From Icerya purchasi (Eukaryota; Arthropoda; Insecta; Hemiptera; Monophlebidae), in NCBI GenBank assembly GCA_039619475.1, contig CM077115.1, positions 418,756,557-418,820,556 on the forward strand: 64,000 nt of DNA. Direction: 5' to 3'. The position numbers and the translations under genes are program-made. Positions 54,401-56,814 of this stretch are shown one piece after another. Under the pieces are notes generated by a model. The model was not told where the DNA came from. It was given only the letters and a program-made list of their open reading frames with translations, and ran no database searches. Positions within the stretch are counted from its first letter, which is position 1. Each line of letters starts with the position of its first letter.

Positions 54401-54989
54401 GCCAGTCACATGTATTTGCGGGTCATGCGCTCCTTAAAGAAAGATGGTATTTATTGAGAAGACGCAGTTTCCCAAGCATGGGACTATACGTTGATCCTCT
54501 ATCGGCTAAATTTGTGCGTTTGTTTCCAGCCATCCTAGCGTACTCAATAGAGATGTTACTTAAGACCCAGTCTCGGAAAGCTACTTATTCCTTTTTTTTT
54601 TACATCTCGGAATAGTAGGTTTGTGGTTTTCGGTGCCTGGTAGTGTTCTAATGAATTGCAGAGAATGAATGATAAGAAGTGCACGTTTCCGTTGCAACCG
54701 AAGATATTCTATGCGACGGAGGAGAAATTGAACAGAGGTTACGGAACCGAATTGTATGTAGGCGCCGCCACGGAACAGTTAAAAAAATTTCAATTTCAAC
54801 GAAAAAATATGGAAAAGATGTAAAAGCGTAAAACTAGAGATCGTCGATATGTAACCGGTTAATTAAATTACTAAAATTAATTGAAATAAACGTTAAAAAA
54901 ATAATAATCAAAATCTTACCTGACTTTGGTGAAATGGATTCATGAATAATACCAGCGATACTAGCGCAAGCAGATGTATCATTACATTG
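3542..54989 (-). CDS. AGTPBP1: Cytosolic carboxypeptidase 1 (CCP1/Nna1-like tubulin deglutamylase), 16 exons, both ends missing
   Basis: This is a zinc metallocarboxypeptidase of family M14B. In characterised animals CCP1 trims polyglutamate side chains and C-terminal glutamates from tubulin, and so tunes microtubule stability in neurons and cilia. Identification rests on exon 14 ('[14 protein letters not shown]', 'RMGTDICYY', 'PYTYS'), exon 12 ('[15 protein letters not shown]'), exon 13 ('HSQWFYFE'), exon 10 ('FVKVAYPD') and exon 16 ('[10 protein letters not shown]' with zinc ligands H and E). The armadillo-like N-terminus fits CCP1 or its close paralogue CCP4; CCP1 is the usual insect form. 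Sixteen exons total about 2.4 kb (about 800 codons) of an expected ~1,100-1,200. Every donor is GT, every acceptor AG, and all joins keep phase. Introns range from 76 bp (exons 13/14) to about 9.5 kb. The start codon and catalytic C-terminus were not found. Confidence 0.93.
4016..4402 (+). other. Purine-rich frame with a single internal TAG, coding status doubtful
   Basis: From an ATG at 4016 the frame stays open for 59 codons to a TAG at 4193-4195, then continues for 68 more codons to a TAA at 4400. The product would be very rich in Lys, Arg, Glu and Asp (for example '[11 protein letters not shown]'). Purine-rich DNA has few stop codons by chance, so this may be accidental. I recognise no domain. 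Confidence 0.2.
5231..5262. repeat. TA dinucleotide microsatellite
   Basis: Uninterrupted TA repeats followed by a TGTATA variant. Comparable arrays occur at 22089, 31836, 36578, 40052, 51364, 53350 and 59121. Confidence 0.95.
6776..6916 (-). CDS. AGTPBP1: CCP1 exon 15: link from beta-sandwich to peptidase domain
   Basis: The acceptor is a T-rich tract ending CATCAG; the donor is GTC|GTAAGA. It gives 47 whole codons, in phase at both ends with exons 14 and 16. The block '[15 protein letters not shown]' followed by '[10 protein letters not shown]' matches the family pattern 'IYFRKDVLCETL...VTIT' just before the zinc-binding loop. The first residues (Asn-Arg-Thr-Lys) are divergent. Confidence 0.94.
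6917..8094. other. Intron sequence, nothing recognised
   Basis: A+T-rich, beginning with the polypyrimidine/A tract of the exon 15 acceptor (6921-6958 on plus). No coding or repeat structure was recognised in the remainder. Confidence 0.4.
8095..8505 (+). promoter_or_regulatory. Promoter-like block, possibly a solo LTR relic
   Basis: The stretch has an ATTGGTCAAT (CCAAT-type) motif near 8098, then a TATA-like 'CTATATAACC' near 8204-8213. It ends with 'GGGGCGCCGTGAC' near 8489-8502, which resembles the tRNA-primer site just inside the left LTR of insect LTR retrotransposons. Order and spacing suggest a U3-R-U5 remnant, but no second LTR and no gag-pol coding follows. It could also be unrelated intronic sequence. 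Confidence 0.22.
8651..10210 (-). pseudogene. R1-like non-LTR retrotransposon, 3' half of the reverse transcriptase ORF with poly-A tail
   Basis: On the minus strand, '[12 protein letters not shown]' (near 10205-10170) and '[11 protein letters not shown]' (near 10110) are the palm motifs B and C. After a short break, a 340-codon open frame (10016-8994) carries the thumb and C-terminal domain. It reads '[14 protein letters not shown]', then '[15 protein letters not shown]', then '[14 protein letters not shown]', and a zinc knuckle 'CPLCRS...HLIFDC'. The order with 'GHG.F..YLHRF' and no RNase H between RT and knuckle is the R1-group layout. The 3' UTR ends in a 20-nt poly-A (T tract at 8651-8669 on plus). 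The long intact frame suggests a fairly young copy. The 5' half is missing, and sequence at 10210-10400 does not match RT. Confidence 0.88.
10530..10648 (+). repeat. tRNA-SINE family, 3' part only
   Basis: Matches the 3' region of the full SINE at 44311-44568: 'AAGGAACTGGC', 'TCTCATTGGTGCCGTTGGGC', and an end resembling 'TATGGGACT..CTTTACTTTA'. The tRNA-like head is absent. Confidence 0.75.
10649..11034. other. Intron sequence next to CCP1 exon 14
   Basis: A+T-rich, nothing recognised beyond the exon 14 donor region. Confidence 0.4.
11035..11334 (-). CDS. AGTPBP1: CCP1 exon 14: core of the CCP beta-sandwich domain
   Basis: Exactly 100 codons between CTTACAG and CTG|GTAGGT. This is the best-conserved exon in the window: '[16 protein letters not shown]', '[12 protein letters not shown]', '[14 protein letters not shown]' and 'FPYTYSQLL' each match the CCP family almost position by position. 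This domain precedes the M14 fold in cytosolic carboxypeptidases and is diagnostic for them. The exon is in phase with exons 13 and 15. Confidence 0.99.
11411..11488 (-). CDS. AGTPBP1: CCP1 exon 13
   Basis: 26 codons between GTTGCAG and GAG|GTAAGT. It encodes '[18 protein letters not shown]' then 'WFYFE', the family signature 'YDLILN.D.NS...QWFYFEV'. Only 76 bp of intron separate it from exon 14, the shortest intron in the gene. Confidence 0.97.
11489..12005. other. Intron with a 'CTGTCTGT' type dispersed repeat remnant
   Basis: Around 11740-11870 the 'CATCTGTCTGTTTGTCTGTCCGT' region followed by 'CCACCAGTATATAAACG' resembles a repeat common in insect genomes that often flanks Helitron-like elements. 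It adjoins the large inverted repeat. The assignment is from memory of the motif and is tentative. Confidence 0.3.
12006..12508. repeat. Large inverted repeat: ~210-bp arms around a 73-nt spacer
   Basis: The left arm (12006-12217) and right arm (12291-12508) are reverse complements. About 120 bp next to the spacer appear identical. The outer ~90 bp differ by a handful of substitutions and small indels. A transcript across it, in either direction, would form a hairpin of about 200 bp. The left arm read on plus has a frame with '[12 protein letters not shown]', reminiscent of repetitive Arg/Ala/Glu ORFs carried by some insect mobile elements. That, and the neighbouring CTGTCTGT repeat, suggest a duplicated and inverted mobile-element end. 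No gene was recognised. Confidence 0.9.
12509..13759. other. Intron sequence, nothing recognised
   Basis: A+T-rich, with a T tract at about 13421-13435. No domain-bearing ORF or repeat match was seen. Confidence 0.4.
13760..14662 (+). pseudogene. Non-LTR retrotransposon relic: RNase H and C-terminal zinc knuckle
   Basis: Frame pieces on plus give '[17 protein letters not shown]' then '[14 protein letters not shown]' (13830-13960), the E and D motifs of a retrotransposon RNase H. Downstream '[15 protein letters not shown]' with 'ENINHLLWQ' (about 14350-14420) is the CCHC-like knuckle that follows RNase H in I/Jockey-type elements. '[18 protein letters not shown]' follows. Frames shift several times, and the A tract at 14651-14660 looks like the 3' tail. 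A similar order (RNase H, then knuckle) is seen at 42772-43720, but the peptide sequences differ, so this is another family. Confidence 0.75.
14663..15407. other. Intron sequence, nothing recognised
   Basis: A+T-rich with a short TA run near 15020-15031. No gene or known repeat was seen. Confidence 0.4.
15408..15672 (+). pseudogene. Non-LTR family 'YCAS', extreme 3' end (copy 1)
   Basis: Encodes '[15 protein letters not shown]' then '[18 protein letters not shown]', ending 'ISLYIKM'. This is the C-terminus shared with the copies at 42772-43720, 55137-55500 and 62212-62860. The 3' UTR has 'CCTTGGTTGGCG' shortly before 'CCCAAAAAAG' and a poly-A (15660-15675). It is 5' truncated: only the last ~65 codons and the tail remain. 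Confidence 0.75.
15673..16214. other. Intron sequence between CCP1 exons 12 and 13, near the exon 12 donor
   Basis: Nothing recognised except the inverted repeat listed at 16035-16086. Confidence 0.4.
16035..16086. repeat. Short perfect inverted repeat (14-bp stem)
   Basis: CAAGTCAACGTATT at 16035-16048 is the exact reverse complement of 16073-16086, with a 24-nt loop. It lies about 130 bp downstream of the exon 12 donor in the gene's direction. It may be the core of a small transposon relic or a chance stem. Confidence 0.8.
16215..16320 (-). CDS. AGTPBP1: CCP1 exon 12: 'FESGNLRKA' signature
   Basis: The acceptor is ATTTTCAG; the donor is CAA|GTAAGC. It encodes a divergent start ('[13 protein letters not shown]') and then '[17 protein letters not shown]', the family hallmark that opens the CCP beta-sandwich domain. 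One base completes the codon from exon 11, and the exit is in phase 0 to exon 13. Only 135 bp of intron separate it from exon 11. Confidence 0.98.
16456..16575 (-). CDS. AGTPBP1: CCP1 exon 11
   Basis: The acceptor is CTGTTTAG; the donor is AAA|GTTAGT. The peptide '[16 protein letters not shown]' aligns with the family pattern 'IIDRVVYDLDN' that precedes the ESGNL block. Phase fits exon 10 (two bases CG plus A) and exon 12 (two bases AA plus A). Confidence 0.95.
16576..18455. other. Intron between CCP1 exons 10 and 11, right part
   Basis: Very A+T-rich with T tracts (17228-17240) and A tracts (18106-18125). No coding or transposon pattern was seen. Confidence 0.4.
18456..19286. mobile_element. 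Tigger/pogo-type DNA transposon, internally deleted
   Basis: The ends are terminal inverted repeats: 'CAGTAAAATTTCGCTAATTC' at 18456 and its imperfect inverse ending 'GGGGTTTTACTG' at 19286. Each is flanked by the TA target duplication (18454-18455 and 19287-19288). A second TIR-like block 'TTTTCGCTAATTCGCACCGA' lies just inside the right end. On plus, a frame with '[18 protein letters not shown]' (broken by a stop) and '[15 protein letters not shown]' followed by an acidic Ser-rich stretch matches the C-terminal tail of pogo/jerky-like transposases. DNA-binding and most catalytic parts are deleted, so it is non-autonomous. Confidence 0.9.
19289..20127. other. Intron sequence, nothing recognised
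   Basis: A+T-rich. It ends in 'CATTTACAG', which could serve as a splice acceptor for the plus-strand frame that follows. Confidence 0.4.
20128..20388 (+). CDS. Unidentified lysine-rich small ORF or terminal exon
   Basis: The frame is open from an acceptor-like CATTTACAG at 20119-20127, with an ATG at 20134, to TAG at 20386-20388: 84 codons from the ATG. The peptide looks protein-like rather than low complexity: '[20 protein letters not shown]', then '[20 protein letters not shown]', and a basic tail 'SSKRRKC'. A canonical AATAAA follows at about 20428. It lies on the opposite strand inside a CCP1 intron. It could be the last exon of a nested plus-strand gene or a small intronless gene. I recognise no family and found no upstream exons. 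Confidence 0.4.
   Translation, partial: VSMDNKTKINISEWRIIEKSGTKYYTFMTYKSFILGEIKLMGYKNESRLKKLFNVFQKNKTAEFISQCSYGSQGSLKKSSKRRKCS
20389..21169. other. Intron sequence, nothing recognised
   Basis: A+T-rich. The short plus-strand ORF at 20914-21099 has no domain pattern. Confidence 0.4.
21170..21590 (-). pseudogene. Jockey-like non-LTR retrotransposon, C-terminal fragment
   Basis: On minus, '[17 protein letters not shown]' (near 21540-21490) followed by '[15 protein letters not shown]', 'NRILHRD' and '[11 protein letters not shown]' matches the region after the RT thumb in Jockey elements ('W.YG..LWG.ASNSN...LQ..Q...LR.I..AP'). Several stops and frameshifts break it. A second, independent Jockey-like end lies at 45540-45950. 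Confidence 0.75.
21591..24246. other. Intron between CCP1 exons 10 and 11, left part, with TA array
   Basis: A+T-rich, with a TA array at 22089-22121 and interrupted TATA/CATA runs at 22345-22390. No coding or transposon pattern was recognised in the rest. Confidence 0.45.
24247..24434 (-). CDS. AGTPBP1: CCP1 exon 10: 'VAYPD' block
   Basis: The acceptor is TTATTTAG; the donor is CG|GTAAGC. It encodes 62 codons plus two bases. '[20 protein letters not shown]' aligns with the family pattern of a '..NTKSV' helix followed by 'VAYPD', and is followed by 'DMMGGTGIG' and '[12 protein letters not shown]'. An in-frame stop directly upstream of the acceptor fixes the exon start in phase 0. Confidence 0.96.
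24594..24675 (-). CDS. AGTPBP1: CCP1 exon 9 (short linker exon)
   Basis: 'CTTTCTAG' precedes 'G TTT GAT GAT'. The donor after 'AAT GTG' is GTTTGT, or alternatively GTGGTT three bases earlier. It encodes a hydrophilic 27-residue piece with '[20 protein letters not shown]'. The family is not conserved here, so support is mainly splice sites plus phase: it takes the two bases from exon 8 and exits in phase 0, exactly as exon 10 requires. Only 159 bp of intron separate it from exon 10. Confidence 0.65.
24676..28994. other. Intron between CCP1 exons 8 and 9
   Basis: A+T-rich. It holds a SINE-like head (25343-25420), a 25-nt A tract (25960-25985), a slightly G+C-richer patch at 26535-26865 and an A+T-rich block with many A runs at 27700-28080. 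The patch at 26707-26743 was tested as an exon and rejected on phase. Confidence 0.45.
25343..25420 (+). repeat. Degenerate tRNA-like SINE head, different from the main family
   Basis: 'GGTAACTTGGTTAGACAGG' followed about 30 bp later by 'GAGTTCAAATCCCACCGG' has the layout of pol III A and B boxes. The B box (GTTCAAATCC) is close to consensus. No cloverleaf with intact acceptor stem can be made, so it is not a tRNA gene. Confidence 0.4.
28995..29072 (-). CDS. AGTPBP1: CCP1 exon 8
   Basis: The acceptor is ATTTTCAG; the donor is CAG|GTAATT. The peptide '[15 protein letters not shown]' fits the family position where vertebrates have 'LKMYEHLFPELVDDF'. One incoming base completes the exon 7 codon, and two outgoing bases lead to exon 9. 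Confidence 0.75.
29303..30310 (-). pseudogene. I-like non-LTR retrotransposon 3' part with TAA-repeat tail
   Basis: On minus, '[17 protein letters not shown]' and '[10 protein letters not shown]' (30270-30160) match the region after the RT thumb. Then '[20 protein letters not shown]' and '[18 protein letters not shown]' (30030-29890, with one frameshift) match the C-terminal arm and zinc knuckle. The whole RNase H that normally lies between them is missing, so there is an internal deletion near 30070. The 3' UTR ends in TAA repeats (TTA on plus, 29305-29330), a tail style typical of I elements. The clade call is an inference from tail and domain order. Confidence 0.75.
30325..30515 (+). repeat. 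tRNA-derived SINE, copy 2
   Basis: The head has an A box 'TAGCTTAGCGG' and a B box within 'GGGTTCGAGACTTGTC', followed by the family body 'GGATCGAAGTCGCTCCCAAG' and 'AAGGAACTG' with a run of Cs (30475-30484). It diverges from the 44311 copy after about 30515. It lies antisense to CCP1 and directly upstream (in plus coordinates) of the I-like relic. Confidence 0.85.
30832..31129 (-). CDS. AGTPBP1: CCP1 exon 7: acidic linker
   Basis: The acceptor is ATGGTTTAG; the donor is CG|GTGAAT. 98 codons begin '[18 protein letters not shown]' and '[14 protein letters not shown]' and continue with a polar Ser/Pro stretch to '[11 protein letters not shown]'. Vertebrate CCP1 has a similar Asp/Glu-rich disordered segment right after the armadillo region. 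The exon is in phase with exons 6 and 8. The acceptor lies about 15 bp from the 3' end of a CR1-like retrotransposon. Confidence 0.93.
31735..33945 (-). pseudogene. CR1-like ORF2: endonuclease and reverse transcriptase without catalytic core
   Basis: The endonuclease is recognisable in order: '[17 protein letters not shown]' (33940), 'DIIILTETW' (33830), 'IFGIYR' (33630), '[11 protein letters not shown]' (33500), '[11 protein letters not shown]' (33400) and '[10 protein letters not shown]' (33310). The linker has '[15 protein letters not shown]'. RT fingers follow with '[19 protein letters not shown]', 'YRPIYILSS', '[16 protein letters not shown]' (32500-32280). The frame then jumps straight to the thumb and C-terminus ('[15 protein letters not shown]', '[13 protein letters not shown]', 32090-31800). 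About 200 or more codons holding the ADD catalytic motif are missing. At least five frameshifts or stops, for example near 33575, 33430 and 32577. Confidence 0.85.
34513..35345 (-). pseudogene. CR1-like ORF1: PHD finger, coiled coil and baculovirus-FP-like domain
   Basis: From 35343 the frame gives a PHD-type zinc finger: CTKC, then CGVC, then H and C in '[10 protein letters not shown]', then WRCLVC. Spacing is C-x2-C-x8-C-x2-C-x4-H-x2-C with a closing W-x-C-x2-C. After a frameshift, '[20 protein letters not shown]' to '[10 protein letters not shown]' forms a coiled coil (about 35090-34940). The last part, '[20 protein letters not shown]', '[20 protein letters not shown]', '[20 protein letters not shown]', resembles the FP-type nucleic-acid-binding domain found in ORF1 proteins of such elements. 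ORF1 proteins of this kind bind element RNA. Inactive here because of frameshifts. Confidence 0.8.
35719..35922 (-). CDS. AGTPBP1: CCP1 exon 6: last armadillo helix and 'LPLPT' block
   Basis: The acceptor is TTTTCAG; the donor is AAGG|GTACGA. '[18 protein letters not shown]' aligns with 'IDANGMKILYNTSQEC', and '[20 protein letters not shown]' with '[20 protein letters not shown]' of vertebrate CCP1. It is in phase with exon 5 (AA-G join giving Lys) and exon 7. Confidence 0.96.
36115..36345. mobile_element. MITE-like element with ~50-bp terminal inverted repeats
   Basis: 'TTATTAAATACACATAAAAA' with 'CACGTATTACAGAAAATAAT' at 36124-36171 recurs inverted at 36286-36337 with few mismatches. About 115 bp of unrelated sequence lie between. 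'AAAATGGA' occurs just outside both ends (near 36110 and 36337) and may be an 8-bp target duplication, which would suggest a hAT-like origin. No coding sequence. It sits in the small intron between CCP1 exons 5 and 6. Confidence 0.8.
36406..36549 (-). CDS. AGTPBP1: CCP1 exon 5: armadillo-like repeat
   Basis: The acceptor is GTTTTTAG; the donor is ACAA|GTGCGA. '[20 protein letters not shown]' then '[20 protein letters not shown]' aligns with the vertebrate segment '[20 protein letters not shown]', including the Trp. Phases: two bases in, one base out, joining exon 6 as Lys. Confidence 0.9.
36550..38685. other. Intron between CCP1 exons 4 and 5
   Basis: TA array at 36578-36600. A minus-strand patch at 37990-38290 has '[20 protein letters not shown]', which vaguely resembles the 'FADDTKI' region of a reverse transcriptase, but with Asn for the first Asp and no other motifs. 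Treated as a possible RT relic only. Nothing else was recognised. Confidence 0.3.
38686..38802 (-). CDS. AGTPBP1: CCP1 exon 4: armadillo-like repeat
   Basis: The acceptor is AATACCAG; the donor is GATG|GTACGT. '[20 protein letters not shown]' then '[16 protein letters not shown]' has the helix pattern of the family segment 'LGKNGVVELMFKIIG...LIKVALDTLAALLKS'. Phase fits exon 3 (A plus TC gives Ile) and exon 5 (G plus TT gives Val). Confidence 0.82.
38803..40580. other. Intron between CCP1 exons 3 and 4, left part
   Basis: A TA array at 40052-40086. A patch at 38910-38985 has recurring 'GGATACGGATC' and 'ATCCG' words and may be a decayed repeat. No coding pattern. Confidence 0.4.
40581..41465 (+). 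mobile_element. hAT-superfamily transposon, 3' half of transposase and right end
   Basis: On plus, '[18 protein letters not shown]' (40600) is followed by '[18 protein letters not shown]' and '[15 protein letters not shown]' (40830-41000), then '[20 protein letters not shown]' and the dimerisation tail '[16 protein letters not shown]' (41070-41260). This order matches the SCAND3/ZBED5-like group of hAT transposases. One frameshift lies near 41010 and another near 40680. The right TIR reads inward as 'CAGGGTTTCCCAACC', ending at 41465. No left TIR or BED zinc finger was found, so the element is 5' truncated and dead. Confidence 0.88.
41466..42771. other. Intron sequence, A tracts only
   Basis: A tracts at 41989-42009 and 42397-42414, and a T tract near 42744-42758. 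No gene or repeat was recognised. Confidence 0.4.
42772..43720 (-). pseudogene. Non-LTR family 'YCAS', RNase H to 3' end (copy 2)
   Basis: On minus, '[20 protein letters not shown]' and '[11 protein letters not shown]' (43620-43490) carry the RNase H acidic motifs, and '[19 protein letters not shown]' (43370-43320) the usual closing motif. Lower down, '[20 protein letters not shown]' with '[13 protein letters not shown]' (43080-42960) is the C-terminal knuckle, and 'LPALYCASY' the shared tail motif. Because this copy has both RNase H and the tail, it shows that the three tail-only copies belong to an element with RNase H. Frameshifts at several points. Confidence 0.8.
43721..44293. other. Intron sequence, nothing recognised
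   Basis: A+T-rich with no coding or repeat match. Confidence 0.4.
44311..44568 (+). mobile_element. tRNA-derived SINE, full length with target-site duplication
   Basis: The head has a pol III A box 'TAGCCTAGTGG' and a B box in 'GGGTTCGAGACTTGTCTCG'. A ~190-bp body follows ('GGATCCGAATCGTTCCCAAG', 'AAGAAACTGGCC', 'CATTAGGCTTAGTGCATT', 'GGACTCACTTTA'). It is flanked by a 17-bp direct repeat with one mismatch, at 44294-44310 and 44569-44585, which fixes both ends. Relatives are at 30325-30515 (head and body), 10530-10648 and 56435-56551 (3' parts). It is non-coding; mobilisation would need a partner LINE. Similarity of its 3' end to any LINE here was not evident. Confidence 0.9.
44586..45539. 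other. Intron sequence, nothing recognised
   Basis: A+T-rich with many A runs and no coding or repeat match. Confidence 0.4.
45540..45950 (+). pseudogene. Jockey-like non-LTR retrotransposon, C-terminal end with poly-A
   Basis: Plus-strand frames give '[17 protein letters not shown]', then '[20 protein letters not shown]' and '[14 protein letters not shown]' (45585-45765). This is the classic end of Jockey ORF2 ('IQRFQSK.LR.I...PWY....IH.DL.IP.VK.EI'). An A tract at 45935-45948 is the likely tail. 5' truncated, with frameshifts near 45650 and after 45765. Confidence 0.82.
45951..48272. other. Intron between CCP1 exons 3 and 4, right part
   Basis: A plus-strand T/C-rich frame at 46389-46712 contains '[18 protein letters not shown]', which distantly echoes the tail motif of the 'YCAS' non-LTR family, but lacks Cys-Ala-Ser; doubtful. 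An AAT microsatellite of about 74 bp lies at 47352-47425, and a T tract at 48111-48127. The rest is unrecognised. Confidence 0.35.
47352..47425. repeat. AAT trinucleotide microsatellite
   Basis: About 24 uninterrupted AAT units. Confidence 0.97.
48273..48410 (-). CDS. AGTPBP1: CCP1 exon 3: armadillo-like repeat
   Basis: The acceptor is CTGTTTAG; the donor is AATA|GTAAGT. '[20 protein letters not shown]' aligns with '[20 protein letters not shown]' of vertebrates, and '[17 protein letters not shown]' forms the second helix. Phases fit exons 2 and 4. Confidence 0.9.
48411..53384. other. Intron between CCP1 exons 2 and 3
   Basis: About 5 kb. It contains a dispersed repeat (49225-49440), an A tract (49783-49798), T and A tracts (50260-50272 and 50835-50852), a TA array (51364-51403), a short hairpin (52327-52355) and a TA run near the exon 2 donor (53350-53369). 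No coding sequence was recognised. Confidence 0.45.
49225..49440 (+). repeat. Dispersed repeat family 'GACTTCAAAAA', copy 1
   Basis: Begins 'CCGACTTCAAAAACAGAAGG' and shares with 63462-63660 and 63767-63968 a T run plus 'TATGTCCGTGTTTGCTCACG', then a 'GGACCG..TTTAACGATTCTTT' segment, then 'ACCACATGGGTGGGTATCAC' and 'CCGATGAATAT'. All three copies have the same orientation and no TIRs. Class unknown. Confidence 0.65.
53385..53540 (-). CDS. AGTPBP1: CCP1 exon 2: armadillo-like repeat
   Basis: The acceptor is ATGATACAG; the donor is AGAG|GTAATT. '[20 protein letters not shown]' aligns with '[20 protein letters not shown]', and '[17 protein letters not shown]' with 'EDLMVQIHSILAKIGPKD' of vertebrate CCP1. 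Joins exon 1 as Gly and exon 3 as Asp. Confidence 0.92.
53541..54919. other. Intron between CCP1 exons 1 and 2 with an unassigned decayed coding-like block
   Basis: A G+C-richer block at 54120-54600 has a long minus-strand frame ('[20 protein letters not shown]', '[20 protein letters not shown]') broken by one stop near 54425. It may be a transposon relic but matches no motif I can name. A T tract follows at 54590-54600. Two palindromic words around 'GAACATCAACGATT' recur inverted near 54015-54055. Confidence 0.3.
54920..54989 (-). CDS. AGTPBP1: CCP1 exon 1 of those found: armadillo-like helix
   Basis: The acceptor is TGTTTCAG; the donor is TCAG|GTAAGA. '[20 protein letters not shown]' fits the helix before 'GGGRRVSFLV' in the family. 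It ends with one base that joins exon 2 as Gly in frame. Upstream exons with the start codon (expected ~70-90 residues) were not found up to 64000. Confidence 0.75.
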
Positions 54990-55136
54990 CTGAAACAGAT
55001 AATAGGTATGTTATCCATAAAGGTATTTACTTTTTTTTTCCTCTAAAATATAACATAAACACCGGTCGTTATCGGTGCGACAATTTTTACTTTTATAGAA
55101 TAAAGAAGAATTAGAAATGTTGTTTCCATTGTTCGT

Positions 55137-55500
55137 ATGCGCTTTGGCCATTCTTTGCTGCCATTATCTAAATTTCGTTTCTCCTTAATTTCTTCTCCAC
55201 ACTGTCCTCTCCATCAGCCGGATGTTGCAGTTATTTTCGCCGCCGATCATGTGTTTTTCCAGTATTGTTCATCTCTCTCCGTGGAGCGTTCTGCCTTTTA
55301 TTCTTATTTGCTAAAGCTTGGACTTCCTACTCCTTATTGTGCTTCCTATATCCTGTCCTTTCCTTCCCCACTAATTACTCCTACTATTTGTTCCTTCCTT
55401 TTAGATAAAATTTCTGATCGGATTAAAATATAACCGACTTCTTTCCTTACCTTTTGTTTCTGGGTAAAGGTCCTTGGTTGACAAGCCCAAAAAAAAAGAA
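55137..55500 (+). pseudogene. Non-LTR family 'YCAS', 3' end (copy 3)
   Basis: 'ADHVFFQYCSSLSVERSAFY' followed by 'LLKLGLPTPYCASYILSFPS' and 'LLDKISDRIKI' give the C-terminal knuckle and tail. The 3' UTR has 'TTTCTGGGTAAAGGTCCTTG' then 'CCCAAAAAAAAAG'. 5' truncated. Its orientation is opposite to copies 2 and 4. Confidence 0.8.
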
Positions 55501-56434
55501 GAATTAGAAAATGATTTTTTTTTTTATTATTTTCTTCCAAAACTGCTTTTGAGATATTACAAAATGTCTTTCTTTCTCTTTGCCCTTCGTGTAAAACACA
55601 TACATCACAAAAATTAACATTTCATTACTACAACATGATAAAAGGATACTACACATAACGTGATATTAATTAGTAGCATCACAATGAATGTACATCGTAT
55701 TTCAGCGGCGGGTCCGGAACAGCCCGCAGTACCGAATGTGGCGTTGCAGATAAACGATACATAATCAAAAACGAACTTTGTAGGCAATTATTTTGGCCAT
55801 AAAACCTGCAGAATTTGAACGCGTCAATTGCTCATTGATTATAACTGTTTCTCTATCAGCCTTATAAATTATCAAGAACCATAATTGGAAGAAAAAAAAC
55901 GCCGAACTTGGTTTTTTATTAATACTAAGTTATATTGGAATCAAATAAAATAACTTATTGTTAATAGATAAGGACGTGTCTAACTTATATAAAAAGAATA
56001 AAACATCACTTGTGGAACAAAATTTTATGAACAAATAAGCTTCGAGCTGCCAGAAATTTATTCAAAACCCTTATACCAATCCGCAAGCGAAGAGATAGTT
56101 TTATAAATAAAGCCCTCATGATAATAGAAGAGACAAAAAAAAATAATGAGACTTTCCATTGTAAAGGCGAAATAAAAAAGTAAGTAGAACATTCCGAAAA
56201 ATCCGTTCTTCAGAGATCGTGAGAAATGAGCGAATTAAAAGATAACACTTATTTCTGACGAATTTTTCTTAAAATTCCCAAATTGTTTTTCATGAATTTT
56301 TAATAATATTCAAAAAACTGCTGTCATCATGCTCGATAAAGACTTTTTGAATTGAAAACGGATTTCAGAAGACTATATCATATTAGAAAACTCTTGGCAT
56401 TTCAAGAGGAGAATTCTCCTACAATCCTCCCAAA
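55501..56434. other. Non-coding stretch, nothing recognised
   Basis: A+T-rich with no gene or repeat match. Confidence 0.4.
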
Positions 56435-56551
56435 AGGATAAAGGAACTGACCGTTATTTTGTTCAGATCCACATCGGAGGCCCCCCTAAAAGTACATAAT
56501 GAAAAGAGTGTAATTCCGCAACATCACAGGATACTCGGTTTACTTTACTTC
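56435..56551 (+). repeat. tRNA-SINE family, diverged 3' part
   Basis: 'AAGGAACTGACC' near 56441 and 'ACTCGGTTTACTTTACTT' at the end resemble the 3' body of the 44311-44568 SINE. The middle is diverged and the head is missing. Confidence 0.5.
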
Positions 56552-56814
56552 TATGTAAAACTGAGATTAAATTAATGTTCTCAAATGTTATCAAGTAAGG
56601 GTAATATTAGAAACAGTAAAAAGAAACGGTTCAAAGACTCATCTACCGAATGTATTAAATTACTATCGCAGTTATTTAAATAGATATCACAAAAACATTT
56701 ATTTTTTGTACGTAGCAAATTAATAAAATATATGTTTCAGACCACAATTGTCATACATACCCATTGGTAAAATTAAGAACATTAATTGATATGGAAAATA
56801 AACGATATAATTGT

